Below are positions 33,249 through 43,154 of a stretch of DNA of 64,000 nt, one piece after another. The notes under the pieces were generated by a model, which searched no databases, was not told the origin of the DNA, and saw only the letters and a list, made by a program, of their open reading frames with translations. The DNA is from Lysobacterales bacterium (GTDB lineage: Bacteria; Pseudomonadota; Gammaproteobacteria; Xanthomonadales; SZUA-5). Location of the stretch: NCBI GenBank assembly GCA_022844135.1, contig JALHMG010000010.1, positions 62,001 to 126,000 on the forward strand, read 5' to 3'. Position 1 is the first letter of the stretch; each line of letters starts with the position of its first letter. The position numbers were made by a program, and so were the translations under genes.

Positions 33249-35945
33249 ATGGCAACGCTGTACCTGATCGACGGCTCTAGTTTCATGTACCGCGCCTTCC
33301 ACGCGCTGCCGCCGCTGACCAATGCGGCGGGCGAGCCGACGGGGGCGTTGTTCGGCGTGGTGAACATGCTGCGCAAGATCATGAGCGAGGCCAAGCCGGA
33401 GTACCTGGCATTCGTGTTCGACGCCTCGGGCCCAACTTTTCGCGACGCGCTGTACGCCGACTACAAAGCCAATCGACCGCCGATGCCGGAAGACTTGCGC
33501 TCGCAGATCGAGCCGCTGCTGACGCTCGTGGAGGCGCTCGGCGTGCCGATTTTGCGCGAGCCGGGCGTGGAGGCCGACGATGTCATCGGCACGCTGGCGC
33601 TGCAGGGGCTTGAGCAACACCACGAGGTTGTTATCGCGACCAGCGACAAGGACCTGACGCAGCTGGTGCAGCCCGGCATTCGCTGGCAGAACTCGATGAC
33701 CGGCGAGACTCTCGACAGTGCCGGTGTTGCGGTCAAGTTTGGCGTGCCGCCCGAGCGCATCGTCGACTATCTGGCGCTGATGGGCGACAGCGTCGACAAC
33801 GTGCCGGGCGTCGACAAGTGCGGGCCGAAAACGGCGGCGAAGTGGATCGCCGAGTATGGTTCCCTCGAAGGCGTCATGGCGCGCGCCGGCGAGGTCGGCG
33901 GCAAGGTTGGCGAGAATCTGCGCGCGGCGCTCGATCGCTTGCCGCTGAATCGCCAACTGGTGACCGTGAAAACCGATGTCGCGCTGCCGGTGGGCGTGAC
34001 CGACTTGAAACGCAGCGAGCCGAATGTCGAGAAGCTTCGCGAACTGTACTTCCGCTATGGCTTCAAGCAAGCCCTTAACGAGGTCGGCGGTCCGCCGGTA
34101 CAGGCTCCGAAACCCGAAGTCGCTGCCAAGCCGATCGAGAAACACTATGAGCTGATCATGGACACGAGCGCGCTGGCGCGTTGGGTCGACAAGCTCAAGG
34201 CCAGCGAGGCCTTCGCTTTCGACACCGAGACCACCAGCCTCGACGCGCAGCGCGCTGAACTGGTTGGGATCTCGTTATGCCTCGCGCCCGGCGATGCCGC
34301 CTACATTCCGCTGGCCCACGACTATCCCGGCGCACCGGCGCAGTTGAGCGTCGCGGCGGTACTGCATGCGTTGAAGCCGATTCTCGAGGACGAGAGCAAG
34401 ACCAAGATCGCGCAGCATGGCAAGTACGATCTTAACGTACTAACGCGTTACGACATTACCATCGCCGGCTTTCGCTTCGACACGATGCTGGAATCTTACG
34501 TGCTCGACTCGACCGCGAGCCTGCACAATATGGATGCGCTGGCCAAACATTATCTGGGCATCCAGACGGTGGCGTATGAGGAGGTCGCGGGCAAAGGCGC
34601 CAAGCAGATCAGCTTCTCGCAGGTGGCGCTCGACGATGCGATGAACTACGCCGCAGAAGATGCCGACGTCACGCTGCGCTTGCACCAGCATTTCTGGCCA
34701 AAACTGCAGGAGATACCCGCGCTGAAGCGCGTTTTCGAAGAGATCGAAATGCCGCTGGCGCCGGTGCTGGCGCGCATGGAACGCCGCGGCGTGCTGATCG
34801 ATGCCGGGTTGATGCGCCAGCAGAGCCAAGAGCTCGGCAAGGCCATGCACCAGCTGGCGCAGGAGGCCGAAGCGCTCGTTGGCCATCCGTTTTCGCTCGA
34901 TTCCACCAAGCAGCTGGCGCAGGTGTTGTACGTGGAGCGCGGCTTGCCGGTCAAACAGCGCACGCCCTCGGGCGCACCCTCGACCAACGAGGACGCCTTG
35001 GAAGATCTGGCCGAAGTCGATGAGCTGCCGAAGAAAATTCTGGACTATCGCTCGTTAGCAAAACTCAAAGGCACCTACACCGACAAGCTTCCCGAGCTCA
35101 TCAATCCACTCACCGGGCGGGTGCACACCAGTTTCCATCAGGCGGTGGCGGCAACCGGGCGGTTGTCCTCGTCCGATCCCAACTTGCAAAACATCCCGAT
35201 TCGCACGCCCGAGGGTCGGCGCATCCGCCAGGCCTTCATTGCGCCGCCCGGCTATGTGCTGCTCGCCGCCGACTACTCGCAAATCGAGCTGCGCATCATG
35301 GCCCACCTCTCGGGCGACAGCGGTTTACTCAATGCGTTCAGCGCCGGCGCCGACATCCATCGCGCCACGGCCGCCGAAGTGTTCGGCAAACCCCTGACCG
35401 AGGTCAGCAGTAACGAGCGGCGGGCCGCCAAGGCGATCAACTTCGGCTTGATCTACGGCATGAGCGCCTTTGGACTGGGAAAACAACTCGGCATCGGCCG
35501 TGCGCAAGCGCAGCAGTATGTGGACTTGTACTTCCAGCGCTATCCGGGCGTGCGCGAGTACATGGAAAGCACGCGCAAGTCGGCGCGCGCCAAAGGCTAT
35601 GTGGAAACGGTGTTCGGTCGGCGCCTGTACTTGCCAGACATCGCTGCAAAAAGCTTCGCTGCGCGCGGCGGCGCCGAGCGCGCGGCGATCAATGCACCGA
35701 TGCAAGGCACGGCAGCCGACATCATCAAGCGCGCGATGATTGATCTCGATCGCTGGTTGGTGGGCAAAGACGATGAGGCGCGCATGTTGCTGCAGGTCCA
35801 TGACGAGCTGGTGTTTGAGGTTCGCGAGGATGTTGTGGACAGCTACACATCCGGTATCGCGCAGCGCATGCAGGCGGCGGCCAGCCTCAAGGTGCAGTTG
35901 ATCGTCGATGTCGGCACCGGCCCGCATTGGGACGCGGCGCACTGA
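33249..35945 (+). CDS. polA: DNA polymerase I
   Basis: An 898-residue PolA with all three activities. Residues 1-290 are the 5'-3' nuclease (YLIDGSSFMYRAFHALPPL, GVEADDVIGTLA, SDKDLTQLV). About 300-490 are the 3'-5' exonuclease with the metal ligands intact (FDTETTS, KYDLNVLTRYDI, YAAEDADVTLRL), so it should proofread. The rest is the family A polymerase domain: motif A ADYSQIELRIMAHLSGD, motif B RRAAKAINFGLIYGMSAFG and motif C LLQVHDELVFEV. The length is a little shorter than the 928 residues of the E. coli enzyme. It fills gaps in lagging-strand synthesis and excision repair. Confidence 0.97.
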   Translation: MATLYLIDGSSFMYRAFHALPPLTNAAGEPTGALFGVVNMLRKIMSEAKPEYLAFVFDASGPTFRDALYADYKANRPPMPEDLRSQIEPLLTLVEALGVPILREPGVEADDVIGTLALQGLEQHHEVVIATSDKDLTQLVQPGIRWQNSMTGETLDSAGVAVKFGVPPERIVDYLALMGDSVDNVPGVDKCGPKTAAKWIAEYGSLEGVMARAGEVGGKVGENLRAALDRLPLNRQLVTVKTDVALPVGVTDLKRSEPNVEKLRELYFRYGFKQALNEVGGPPVQAPKPEVAAKPIEKHYELIMDTSALARWVDKLKASEAFAFDTETTSLDAQRAELVGISLCLAPGDAAYIPLAHDYPGAPAQLSVAAVLHALKPILEDESKTKIAQHGKYDLNVLTRYDITIAGFRFDTMLESYVLDSTASLHNMDALAKHYLGIQTVAYEEVAGKGAKQISFSQVALDDAMNYAAEDADVTLRLHQHFWPKLQEIPALKRVFEEIEMPLAPVLARMERRGVLIDAGLMRQQSQELGKAMHQLAQEAEALVGHPFSLDSTKQLAQVLYVERGLPVKQRTPSGAPSTNEDALEDLAEVDELPKKILDYRSLAKLKGTYTDKLPELINPLTGRVHTSFHQAVAATGRLSSSDPNLQNIPIRTPEGRRIRQAFIAPPGYVLLAADYSQIELRIMAHLSGDSGLLNAFSAGADIHRATAAEVFGKPLTEVSSNERRAAKAINFGLIYGMSAFGLGKQLGIGRAQAQQYVDLYFQRYPGVREYMESTRKSARAKGYVETVFGRRLYLPDIAAKSFAARGGAERAAINAPMQGTAADIIKRAMIDLDRWLVGKDDEARMLLQVHDELVFEVREDVVDSYTSGIAQRMQAAASLKVQLIVDVGTGPHWDAAH

Positions 35946-36121
35946 GACACGGCGACGCTGAAACGCGATTGCTGGCGCAGGTTTTTGGTGCGCGGACCCA
36001 TGGTCCGCAGCCCGATGCTTATTGATCCGGCCAGAGTCATCCGGCGATTTTAGTTCAGCGACGGGGCATGCGAACCGTGCGTTCGAGTACCGATTAGCGC
36101 GCTACTCGGCAAATCTGCACA

Positions 36122-36430
36122 TCAAGGACAAACGTAGGCCGTAAAACGCTGCTCTCCCGCCACCGGTTCGGACTCGGCGCGAAGGGTGTTGGCGCCGAGC
36201 GACGCAGCCTCGTTGCGCGCAAGGGTCTCCAGCTCGTCGGCGACTTTGATCGAGTTGCGCTCGATGCCGGCGAGCCGGTTAGTGACGCTGGTGGAAATCT
36301 CGCCCTTGTACTGGCATCCGGCGACCGGCGCGCCCAGGCTCAGCACGCGCACGGTTGCGGCGCTCTCGTCGAGCCGCACCCAGCTGCAGCCGGCGGCCAA
36401 AGCGGCCAACGAAATCCAGACCATGCGCAT
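36122..36430 (-). CDS. DUF4156 family small lipoprotein
   Basis: A 102-residue lipoprotein: MRMVWISLAALAAGC gives a lipobox with Cys at position 15. Then VLSLGAPVAGCQYKGEIST and LGANTLRAESEP match DUF4156, a family of small outer-membrane or periplasmic lipoproteins of unknown function related to E. coli YjeI. A second Cys pair (VAGCQ and YVCP) could form a disulfide. It is divergent from the membrane protein at 36586, with a short promoter gap between them. Confidence 0.8.
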   Translation of the reverse strand: MRMVWISLAALAAGCSWVRLDESAATVRVLSLGAPVAGCQYKGEISTSVTNRLAGIERNSIKVADELETLARNEAASLGANTLRAESEPVAGEQRFTAYVCP

Positions 36431-36585
36431 ATTGCCTCCAACAGTTGAGCGATTGGACGGCAGTTTGCCAGATCGGGTCTGGCTTTTTGCGTAACGCGCC
36501 CGACATCTCTTGGTCGGAGTCTATATTCTGTCCGTAGCGGCGCGACTCATTGCGCCCCTGATGAATCGCAGAACGGAGACAGGCC

Positions 36586-38088
36586 ATGGCGCGAAAGCCG
36601 ATCAAGCCGCAGAAGCCGAAAAGCAGCGGCGTGCCGCGGTGGATGATTGCCGTCGGCGCCCTGATGGCGTTGGTCGTTGCTGTGCATTTCCTGCTGATCA
36701 GCCAGATCGAACAGGCCATCGGTCAGTTGTCGAGCTTGACCGGCATCAACGGCACGCTGACCCATCGCGGCGGTTACTACACGCTCGGCGGCGACGTTGG
36801 CGTATCGCGGTTCCGCATGGACCTCGATAACGACGGGCGCTCTTACATCATCGCGGATCGGTTCGAGATCGACACGCCCGGCTGGGGATGGACGCTGCGC
36901 GCCGCTAATCCGATCACCGGCGATAGCAGGGCGTTTACGACGCTGCTGCGGGCGATGAACGATGCTGCTCGCGGAAACGGATTTTCAGCGCCAAACTTGC
37001 CGCCGGCCGACGCGCTGCACGTGCGTCTTCGCGGTTTCGAGATCGAGCTGGCCGAATCGATGTTTCCGGGCAAGCCCAAGCTTGGGCTGGCGGCCGGTGC
37101 GCCCTTTGAGACCGAAGGCTGCACCGCCTATCGCTACTTTGTGCCGTTGAATCTGCGCCAGGAATTGGGGCTGGCGTATACCGAGACCACGCTCAGTCTG
37201 GGCTATCGCGTCACCGGACCAGAAAATGTGGTCCAGGAGCTGATATTGGACGCACCGAACGCGATGCGAACGAGCATCGAGCAGGCACTGCAGGTGGATG
37301 TCGCTGAGCGCTATGCGCGCAGCGATATCGCCGAGCAAACCCGATTGGGATTCACCGTGACTTTCGACGATCGCGGCTTCATCGCTGCACGCAACGAGTG
37401 GTGCGCTGCCGAGGCTAAGGTCGATGCCGACGAGTTTCAACGTCGCCACATCACGGCGGCGAGGCGCGTGCTCGAAGTTTTTGGTATGCGCATGTCGCCG
37501 GAGACCGAATCGATCTACTCCTCGTTCGCGCGTCAGGGCGGTGCGCTCAGCATCATCGCCCAGGCGCCGGATTTTGCGAGCGATGAGCCAATCGCACTTA
37601 AGTTCATGCGCATGGAACCCAAACTTCAGCACGACGACGAGGCGGCGATGCCATTGATCGTCGAAGCGGTCCCGGTGCGATTGCTGCCGTTGGAATACGG
37701 CGGCAGCGTGTACGACATGATCGCGCGCGGCGATGCCAGTGCGCCCGCGCCCAAGCCGGTGGCCCCAGCCGCGCCAGCGCTGGCGAGCGCGCCGGCGGCA
37801 GGCCCGGCCACGGTGCCTGTCACCGTGGCCATGGCGCCGCCAACAGTGATACGTCGCGAACCGCCCAAGCCGATTGCGCTGGAGCTCAGCACTGAAGCGC
37901 TGATCGCAGCGATCGGCGAACGCGTTGAGGTGATTTCCGTGGAAGGCCACAAGCGCCAAGGCGTCATCAAGCGCGTCGACGATGAGTTCCTGGTGCTTGA
38001 GCAGCGCGTACCGGGAGGACGCTCCGAACTCAGCTTCCAGCGCGATCGCATCGCCGCGGTGAACGCCAATCCGCCGCGACAGCGTTAG
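36586..38088 (+). CDS. Single-pass membrane protein of unknown function
   Basis: A 500-residue protein with a basic N-terminus, one membrane helix (about 19-42, WMIAVGALMALVVAVHFLLI) and a large domain that should be periplasmic. Residues about 50-365 are not recognised with confidence; the pattern LTHRGGYYTLGGDVGVSRFRM hints at a repeated beta structure of the kind seen in DUF945-like or AsmA-like proteins. A Pro/Ala-rich linker (about 385-425) leads to a small C-terminal domain (about 430-495, IGERVEVISVEGHKRQGVIK) that looks like an SH3-like barrel. ATG 36586 is preceded by GGAGACAGGCC. Its function is not assigned. Confidence 0.65.
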   Translation: MARKPIKPQKPKSSGVPRWMIAVGALMALVVAVHFLLISQIEQAIGQLSSLTGINGTLTHRGGYYTLGGDVGVSRFRMDLDNDGRSYIIADRFEIDTPGWGWTLRAANPITGDSRAFTTLLRAMNDAARGNGFSAPNLPPADALHVRLRGFEIELAESMFPGKPKLGLAAGAPFETEGCTAYRYFVPLNLRQELGLAYTETTLSLGYRVTGPENVVQELILDAPNAMRTSIEQALQVDVAERYARSDIAEQTRLGFTVTFDDRGFIAARNEWCAAEAKVDADEFQRRHITAARRVLEVFGMRMSPETESIYSSFARQGGALSIIAQAPDFASDEPIALKFMRMEPKLQHDDEAAMPLIVEAVPVRLLPLEYGGSVYDMIARGDASAPAPKPVAPAAPALASAPAAGPATVPVTVAMAPPTVIRREPPKPIALELSTEALIAAIGERVEVISVEGHKRQGVIKRVDDEFLVLEQRVPGGRSELSFQRDRIAAVNANPPRQR

Positions 38089-38100
38089 CGGGACAAGAGC

Positions 38101-38192
38101 AGTTCACACGAAGTCACGAAGACACGAAGGGACAGTCAGAAGGAAGCGCTTCGGCGTACGTTCGCCAACGCCGCTTCGTACCTTCGTGTGAA
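38101..38192. repeat. Inverted tandem-microrepeat element, CACGAAG family
   Basis: The left arm (38101-38132) reads TTCACACGAAGTCACGAAGA then CACGAAGG, three CACGAAG-type units. The right arm (38171-38192) contains CTTCGTACCTTCGTGTGAA, the inverse. The core is about 40 bp. The element lies between convergent genes, where a bidirectional transcription stop is possible, but no U-run follows. Confidence 0.6.
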
Positions 38193-38225
38193 CAAACGCT
38201 TTCCCGCCGGCGCGCGGCGAGCGCC

Positions 38226-39380
38226 TTACCCGCTCGCCAGCGCCGCATCCAATTCGGCAGTCAAGTCGCTCACATCTTCGATACCCACCGAGAGCCGCAC
38301 CAGATTGTCGGCGATGCCGAGCTGCGCGCGGCGTTCGACGGGCACCGAGGCGTGAGTCATGATTGCCGGATGATTGATCAGGCTTTCGACGCCGCCCAAC
38401 GACTCGGCCAGACCAAACAAATGGCAGCGCTCCATCATGCGCCTGGCACCATCCAGCCCGCCCTTGACGTATACCGACACGATGCCGCCGAAGCCCTGCA
38501 TTTGCCGCTGCGCCAGCGCGTGCTGCGGGTGGCTCGGCAATCCGGGATAGATCACCTTCTCGATGCCCGGGTGTCCCTCAAGGTGGCGCGCAATAGCCAG
38601 CGCGTTGGCGCAGGTGCGCTCGATGCGCAAGTGCAACGTCTTCACGCCGCGCAGCGCCAGAAAGCTGTCGAAGGGACCTTGGATGCCGCCGACGGCGTTT
38701 TGCAGGAAGGTCATCTTCTCGGCCAGCTCAGGCTCGTCGCCAACGACGATCACGCCGCCGACCATGTCCGAGTGGCCGTTCAAGTATTTGGTTGCCGAGT
38801 GCATGACCATGTGCGCGCCGAACTCCAGCGGACGCTGGATGGCCGGCGAGCAGAAGGTGTTGTCGACCACCAGCACTACGCCGCGGTCGCGGGCGAATTG
38901 CCCGAGCCTCGCCAGATCGACGATTTTCAGCATCGGGTTGGTCGGCGTTTCCGCCCAGATCAGTTTTGTGTTCGGGCGCATCGCGGCAGCGAGTGCGTCG
39001 AAATCGTTCAAATCGACGAAGCTGAAATCTAGCCCCGCCGAGCGCCGACGAACGCGCTCGAACAACCGGTACGTACCGCCATAAACATCGTCCATGCAAA
39101 CGATGTGGCTGCCGGCATCGAACAAATCGAGCACAGTGCTGGTGGCAGCAAGACCAGAGGCAAACGCATAGCCGCGCGTGCCGCCTTCCAGATCCGCAAT
39201 GCAGCGCTCCCAGGCAAAACGCGTCGGGTTGTGCGAGCGCGAATACTCATAGCCCTGGTGTACGCCAGGGCTTTGCTGCACGTAGGTGCTGGTCGCATAA
39301 ATCGGCGTCATCACCGCGCCGGTGGAAGGATCGGGCGATTGCCCGGCGTGGATAGCGCGTGTGCCGAAGCCGTGTTTCAT
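38226..39380 (-). CDS. Cys/Met metabolism PLP-dependent enzyme (cystathionine gamma-lyase/synthase-like)
   Basis: A 384-residue enzyme of the cystathionine gamma-synthase family. It binds PLP through the Lys of SATKYLNGHSD (about residue 197). Other family marks are HAGQSPDPSTGAVMTPIYA at the start, EYSRSHNPTR, FASGLAATS, AETPTNPMLKIVDL, VVDNTFCSPA and SLGGVESLINHPA. Reactions in the family are gamma-replacement on O-acyl-homoserine or cleavage of cystathionine. The sequence alone does not separate gamma-synthase from gamma-lyase here. It stands alone, convergent with the preceding gene and divergent from prpF. Confidence 0.9.
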   Translation of the reverse strand: MKHGFGTRAIHAGQSPDPSTGAVMTPIYATSTYVQQSPGVHQGYEYSRSHNPTRFAWERCIADLEGGTRGYAFASGLAATSTVLDLFDAGSHIVCMDDVYGGTYRLFERVRRRSAGLDFSFVDLNDFDALAAAMRPNTKLIWAETPTNPMLKIVDLARLGQFARDRGVVLVVDNTFCSPAIQRPLEFGAHMVMHSATKYLNGHSDMVGGVIVVGDEPELAEKMTFLQNAVGGIQGPFDSFLALRGVKTLHLRIERTCANALAIARHLEGHPGIEKVIYPGLPSHPQHALAQRQMQGFGGIVSVYVKGGLDGARRMMERCHLFGLAESLGGVESLINHPAIMTHASVPVERRAQLGIADNLVRLSVGIEDVSDLTAELDAALASG

Positions 39381-39506
39381 TGCGAGCAGGTCGGAAATGT
39401 GAGGTCGCGAAGTCTACGCTGCGTAGCGGGGCACGGGGCGCGCCGGTTGCTGCCCCTGCGTCCGGGCGCGCATGATTTCGCATCGATCAGCCGCGGCGAG
39501 TCAGTG

Positions 39507-40682
39507 ATGGCCCATCCCCCGCAACAGCGCATCGCCGCCACCTACATGCGTGGCGGCACCAGCAAAGGCGTGTTCTTCAATCTCGACGATTTGCCCGAAG
39601 CGATGCGTGCGCCAGGTGCCGCGCGCGATGCCTTGTGGCTGCGCGTCGTCGGCAGCCCGGACCCATACGGCAAACACATCGATGGCATGGGCAACGGCAC
39701 CTCCAGCACCAGCAAGGCGGTTCTCGTGAGCAAAAGCGCGCGCTCCGATCACGATGTCGATTACCTGTTCGGACAGGTGGCGATCGACAAAGCCTTCGTC
39801 GACTGGAGCGGTAACTGCGGCAATTTGAGTGCCGCCGTCGGACCATTCGCGATCGCCAATGGCCTGATCGATCCCGAGCGCGTGCCACAGAACGGCCTGT
39901 GTACCGTGCGCATCTGGCAGGCCAATATCGGCAAAACCATCATCGCCCATGTGCCGATGACGAACGGCGCGGTGCAGGAGACCGGCGATTTCGAGCTCGA
40001 CGGCGTGACCTTTCCCGCCGCCGAAATCGCGCTCGAATTCATGGAGCCGGCCGATGAGGGCGACGGCGGCGCGATGTTCCCCACCGGCAATCTGATCGAC
40101 CGTATCGACGTGCCGGGACTGGGCGCTTTGAACGCCACGTTGATCAACGCCGGCATCCCGACGGTATTCGTGAATGCCGCCGACATCGGATTGAGCGGCG
40201 TGGAGCTGCAAGAGCACATCAACAACGATCCGCAGCGTCTGGCGCAGTTCGAAGCGATCCGCACCGCTGGCGCTTTGGCCATGGGCCTGATCAAGAACGC
40301 CAGCGAAGCGCAAGCGCGCCAGCACACGCCGAAGGTCGCCTTCGTCGCGCCGGCGCAAACCTACACCGCATCGAGCGGCAAATCGGTTGCCGCTGGCGAC
40401 ATCGATCTTTGCGTCCGCGCGCTGTCGATGGGCAAACTGCATCACGCGATGATGGGCACCTGCGCGGTCGCCATCGGCACCGCAGCAGCCGTGCCCGGCA
40501 CGCTCGTCAATTTCGCCGCCGGGGGCAGCGCGCGCGACGCGGTGCGCTTTGGTCATCCCTCGGGAACACTGCGCGTGGGCGCCAAGGCAGAGCTCAAAAA
40601 CGGCGCATGGAGCGTCACCAAAGCCCTGATGAGCCGCAGCGCGCGGGTACTGATGGAGGGGTTTGTGCGCGTGCCGTTGTAG
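39507..40682 (+). CDS. prpF: PrpF family isomerase (2-methylaconitate cis-trans isomerase-like)
   Basis: A 391-residue protein of the PrpF family. The start at 39507 gives MAHPPQQRIAATYMRGGTSK, the conserved front of the family. GTSSTSKAVLVSK and GNCGNLSAAVGPFAIANG, with a catalytic-type Cys, are typical of this diaminopimelate-epimerase-like fold. In the AcnD form of the 2-methylcitrate cycle, PrpF converts the trans to the cis isomer of 2-methylaconitate. No prpB, prpC or acnD gene is in the window, so related substrates (for example 4-oxalomesaconate) are possible. The longer upstream frame (from 39105) is a shadow of the PLP enzyme gene. Confidence 0.82.
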   Translation: MAHPPQQRIAATYMRGGTSKGVFFNLDDLPEAMRAPGAARDALWLRVVGSPDPYGKHIDGMGNGTSSTSKAVLVSKSARSDHDVDYLFGQVAIDKAFVDWSGNCGNLSAAVGPFAIANGLIDPERVPQNGLCTVRIWQANIGKTIIAHVPMTNGAVQETGDFELDGVTFPAAEIALEFMEPADEGDGGAMFPTGNLIDRIDVPGLGALNATLINAGIPTVFVNAADIGLSGVELQEHINNDPQRLAQFEAIRTAGALAMGLIKNASEAQARQHTPKVAFVAPAQTYTASSGKSVAAGDIDLCVRALSMGKLHHAMMGTCAVAIGTAAAVPGTLVNFAAGGSARDAVRFGHPSGTLRVGAKAELKNGAWSVTKALMSRSARVLMEGFVRVPL

Positions 40683-40852
40683 TCCACGCCAAGCGATTTC
40701 TTTTCGACGAACCTCGCGATTCTGAGTGAAAGCAGTTGCAGTATGGTCGCGGACCAATCATCCAAAAGCGTGGTGTGCGCAACTGCCCTGAGCGCACAAA
40801 GTCTGCCCACCTGAAGCCTGAGACCGGGAAAACCCGCATGCAGCCGAGGTAG

Positions 40853-42949
40853 CTAAACTCGCGACGTGAGCCAGAACGCGCGATGGATGCGCGCGTCGCG
40901 GGCGAAGTCGGGCGGGATGCTGGCTTCGGTGACGTCGGCCACGGCGGCAAACTCGTTCACCTCGTCGCTCAACTTGAAGCGCCGCAAGTTGCAGACGAAC
41001 AACAGCCGACCGCCGGGTTTGAGATGCGCAAGCGCCGAGCGCAGCAGATCAACGTGGTCGCGCTGCACATCCAGCACCGTGCGCGTGCGCTTGCTGTTGG
41101 AAAAGCTGGGTGGATCCAGGTAAATGAAATCGAAGCGCTCGCTGCGCGTCTTTAGCCATTCCACCGCATCGGCGGTGACGATGCGATGCTCAGCCGTCAG
41201 CCCGTTCAAACGAAAGTTGCGCTCCGCCCACGCGGTGTACGTGGGCGAGAGATCGACGCTCACCGAACTGCGTGCGCCGCCCAGAGCGGCCGCGACGCTC
41301 GCGGTGGCGGTGTAACAGAACAGATTCAGCACATGCGCATCGCGCGTGGACTCGGCGATCCAGCTGCGAATCTGCCGGCCATCGAGAAACACGCCAGTGT
41401 CCAGATAGTCGGCAAGATTGACTTCGTACAGCGCGCCGTTTTCGCGCACGGTGAAGAAGTCGCCGGTATTGGCCTGGCGCTGGTATTGCTCGCCGGGCGT
41501 CTGCGGTCGGCGTTGCTTCAAGTACAGGCGCTCGCGCGGCACATCCAGTGCGCGGCGGGCGGCGATGACGATGTCGTCGAAGCGCTCGGCGGTTTTGTCG
41601 GCCGGGATCTCCGAGGGCGCCTGGTATTCCTGGATATGCACGCGATCGACGTACACATCGATCGCGGCGGCGTATTCGGGAATGTCGGCGTCGTAGATCC
41701 GATAGCACTCGATGCCGTGGCGTTCCAGATAGGGCTTCAGGCGTCGGCGGTTTTTGAGAATGCGGTTGTAGACCATCTCGGCGCCCGCTCGCTTGAACTT
41801 CGGCGGCCCCTCGATGGCGCGCGGCGCCTGCACCTCGCCCGCGATCAGCGCACACTCGATAGCACCGTTGTGCAGCGTGGTGACTTTCTGCGCGCGCAAC
41901 TCGGTGGCGCGCGCCAGCGTCTCGCTGCCGGTGAGCAGCGCAAACCGCGCGCCGACCGCGCGCGCCTTGAGCGCCGAGCCGAATTCCCGATGCAAACTGA
42001 GCCACTGGCGCTCGTCCCCGAGGCGCTCGCCATACGGCAGATTGCCGACCACAAATCCGCTGCCCGCGGGCGGCGCAAACGCCCGCGCATCGGCGCGCTG
42101 CCACTCGCAGTGCGGGGCCAGGCCTGCCAATGCCGACTGACTCCTGGCGATGCGGATCGCGCTCGCCTCGCTATCGCTCCCGAACGCGCGCGGCAGCGCG
42201 GTGAAGTCGATGGCCGCATCGCAACTGGCGCGTACCGCCGCCCAGCGCTGCGCGTCGTGCCCGCGCCAGCGCAGCCATGCGAAGTGCTCGCGCATCCGCT
42301 GCGCCGGTACCCGTGCCGCGATCTGCAGCGCCTCGATGAGCAACGTACCCGAGCCGCAGAACGGATCAGCAATCCAGTCGACAGCGAACGGCCAGCCGGC
42401 GCGCAGCAACATCCCAGCCGCCAGCGTTTCCTTGATCGGCGCCTCGTGGCCCTGCGCCCGCCAGCCGCGCTCGTGCAGCGAACCGCCGATCAGATCCAGC
42501 GAGATCGTTGCACGGCGACCTTTCAGCGCAACATGGATCGAGGCATCCGGACTCTCGGCATCGACAAACGGCCGCCGCCCGTCCCGCTCGCGAAACACAT
42601 CGGCGATGGCGTCTTTCACGCGCAGCATCGCAAAGCGCGAATCGTTGATCAGGGCCGACTGCCCGGCCACGTGAATGGCAAAGCGATCCTCGGCACCGAA
42701 GTGTTCGTGCCACGGCACGCCGCGCGCCAGATCGTAGAGCCCGTCGGCATCGGCGATCTCGCTCTCGGCCAGATTCAACAGCCAGCGACTCGCGGCGCGG
42801 ATGCAATAGCCGACGCGATACAGCGTCTCCAGCTCACCCTCGCAACGCACCCCCGCGACCGTCTCGCGCACCTCGCTGGCACCGAGCGCAGCGAGTTCCT
42901 TGGCAACGATCGGTTCCAGACCGCGGGCGCAGGTGGCGAAGAACAGCAT
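40853..42949 (-). CDS. rlmL: Bifunctional 23S rRNA methyltransferase RlmKL
   Basis: A 698-residue fused enzyme. Residues 1-165 include a THUMP domain (about 45-155) for RNA binding. The RlmL part (about 170-390) carries a SAM-binding DPFCGSGTLLIEA near 193 and the catalytic NLPYGERL, and makes m2G2445 in E. coli. The RlmK part (about 400-698) has LNLFCYTATASVAAAL, the SAM motif, and DPPSFSNSK near 609, and makes m7G2069. The fusion is typical of Gammaproteobacteria. It is divergent from the large secreted protein gene at 43155. Confidence 0.95.
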   Translation of the reverse strand: MLFFATCARGLEPIVAKELAALGASEVRETVAGVRCEGELETLYRVGYCIRAASRWLLNLAESEIADADGLYDLARGVPWHEHFGAEDRFAIHVAGQSALINDSRFAMLRVKDAIADVFRERDGRRPFVDAESPDASIHVALKGRRATISLDLIGGSLHERGWRAQGHEAPIKETLAAGMLLRAGWPFAVDWIADPFCGSGTLLIEALQIAARVPAQRMREHFAWLRWRGHDAQRWAAVRASCDAAIDFTALPRAFGSDSEASAIRIARSQSALAGLAPHCEWQRADARAFAPPAGSGFVVGNLPYGERLGDERQWLSLHREFGSALKARAVGARFALLTGSETLARATELRAQKVTTLHNGAIECALIAGEVQAPRAIEGPPKFKRAGAEMVYNRILKNRRRLKPYLERHGIECYRIYDADIPEYAAAIDVYVDRVHIQEYQAPSEIPADKTAERFDDIVIAARRALDVPRERLYLKQRRPQTPGEQYQRQANTGDFFTVRENGALYEVNLADYLDTGVFLDGRQIRSWIAESTRDAHVLNLFCYTATASVAAALGGARSSVSVDLSPTYTAWAERNFRLNGLTAEHRIVTADAVEWLKTRSERFDFIYLDPPSFSNSKRTRTVLDVQRDHVDLLRSALAHLKPGGRLLFVCNLRRFKLSDEVNEFAAVADVTEASIPPDFARDARIHRAFWLTSRV

Positions 42950-43154
42950 ATGCAGGAGGATCGGAGGCAGGACCGCTTCTAGGCTACACGGTTGCCCACG
43001 CCCTCCGAGCGGATATCACAGCGATCCGTGCGCGCTTTTGCGGCCTGCGCGCTGGATTCGCAACCTGCGGTCAAACGATTGCAGCCTCAGGTCAAACCAT
43101 GTTGCGCGGCTCCCGCTAGCGTCGACGCCATCGTTAGCGCCAGAGGGGTAAGCC

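Noticed and set aside
32925-34145. 406-codon minus-strand ORF opposite the start of polA
   Set aside because: It spans the end of one gene and the nuclease domain of polA on the other strand; its composition is typical of a shadow frame.
41186-42982. 598-codon plus-strand ORF opposite rlmKL
   Set aside because: It is antisense to a complete RlmKL and its product has no recognisable domain; a GC-driven shadow.
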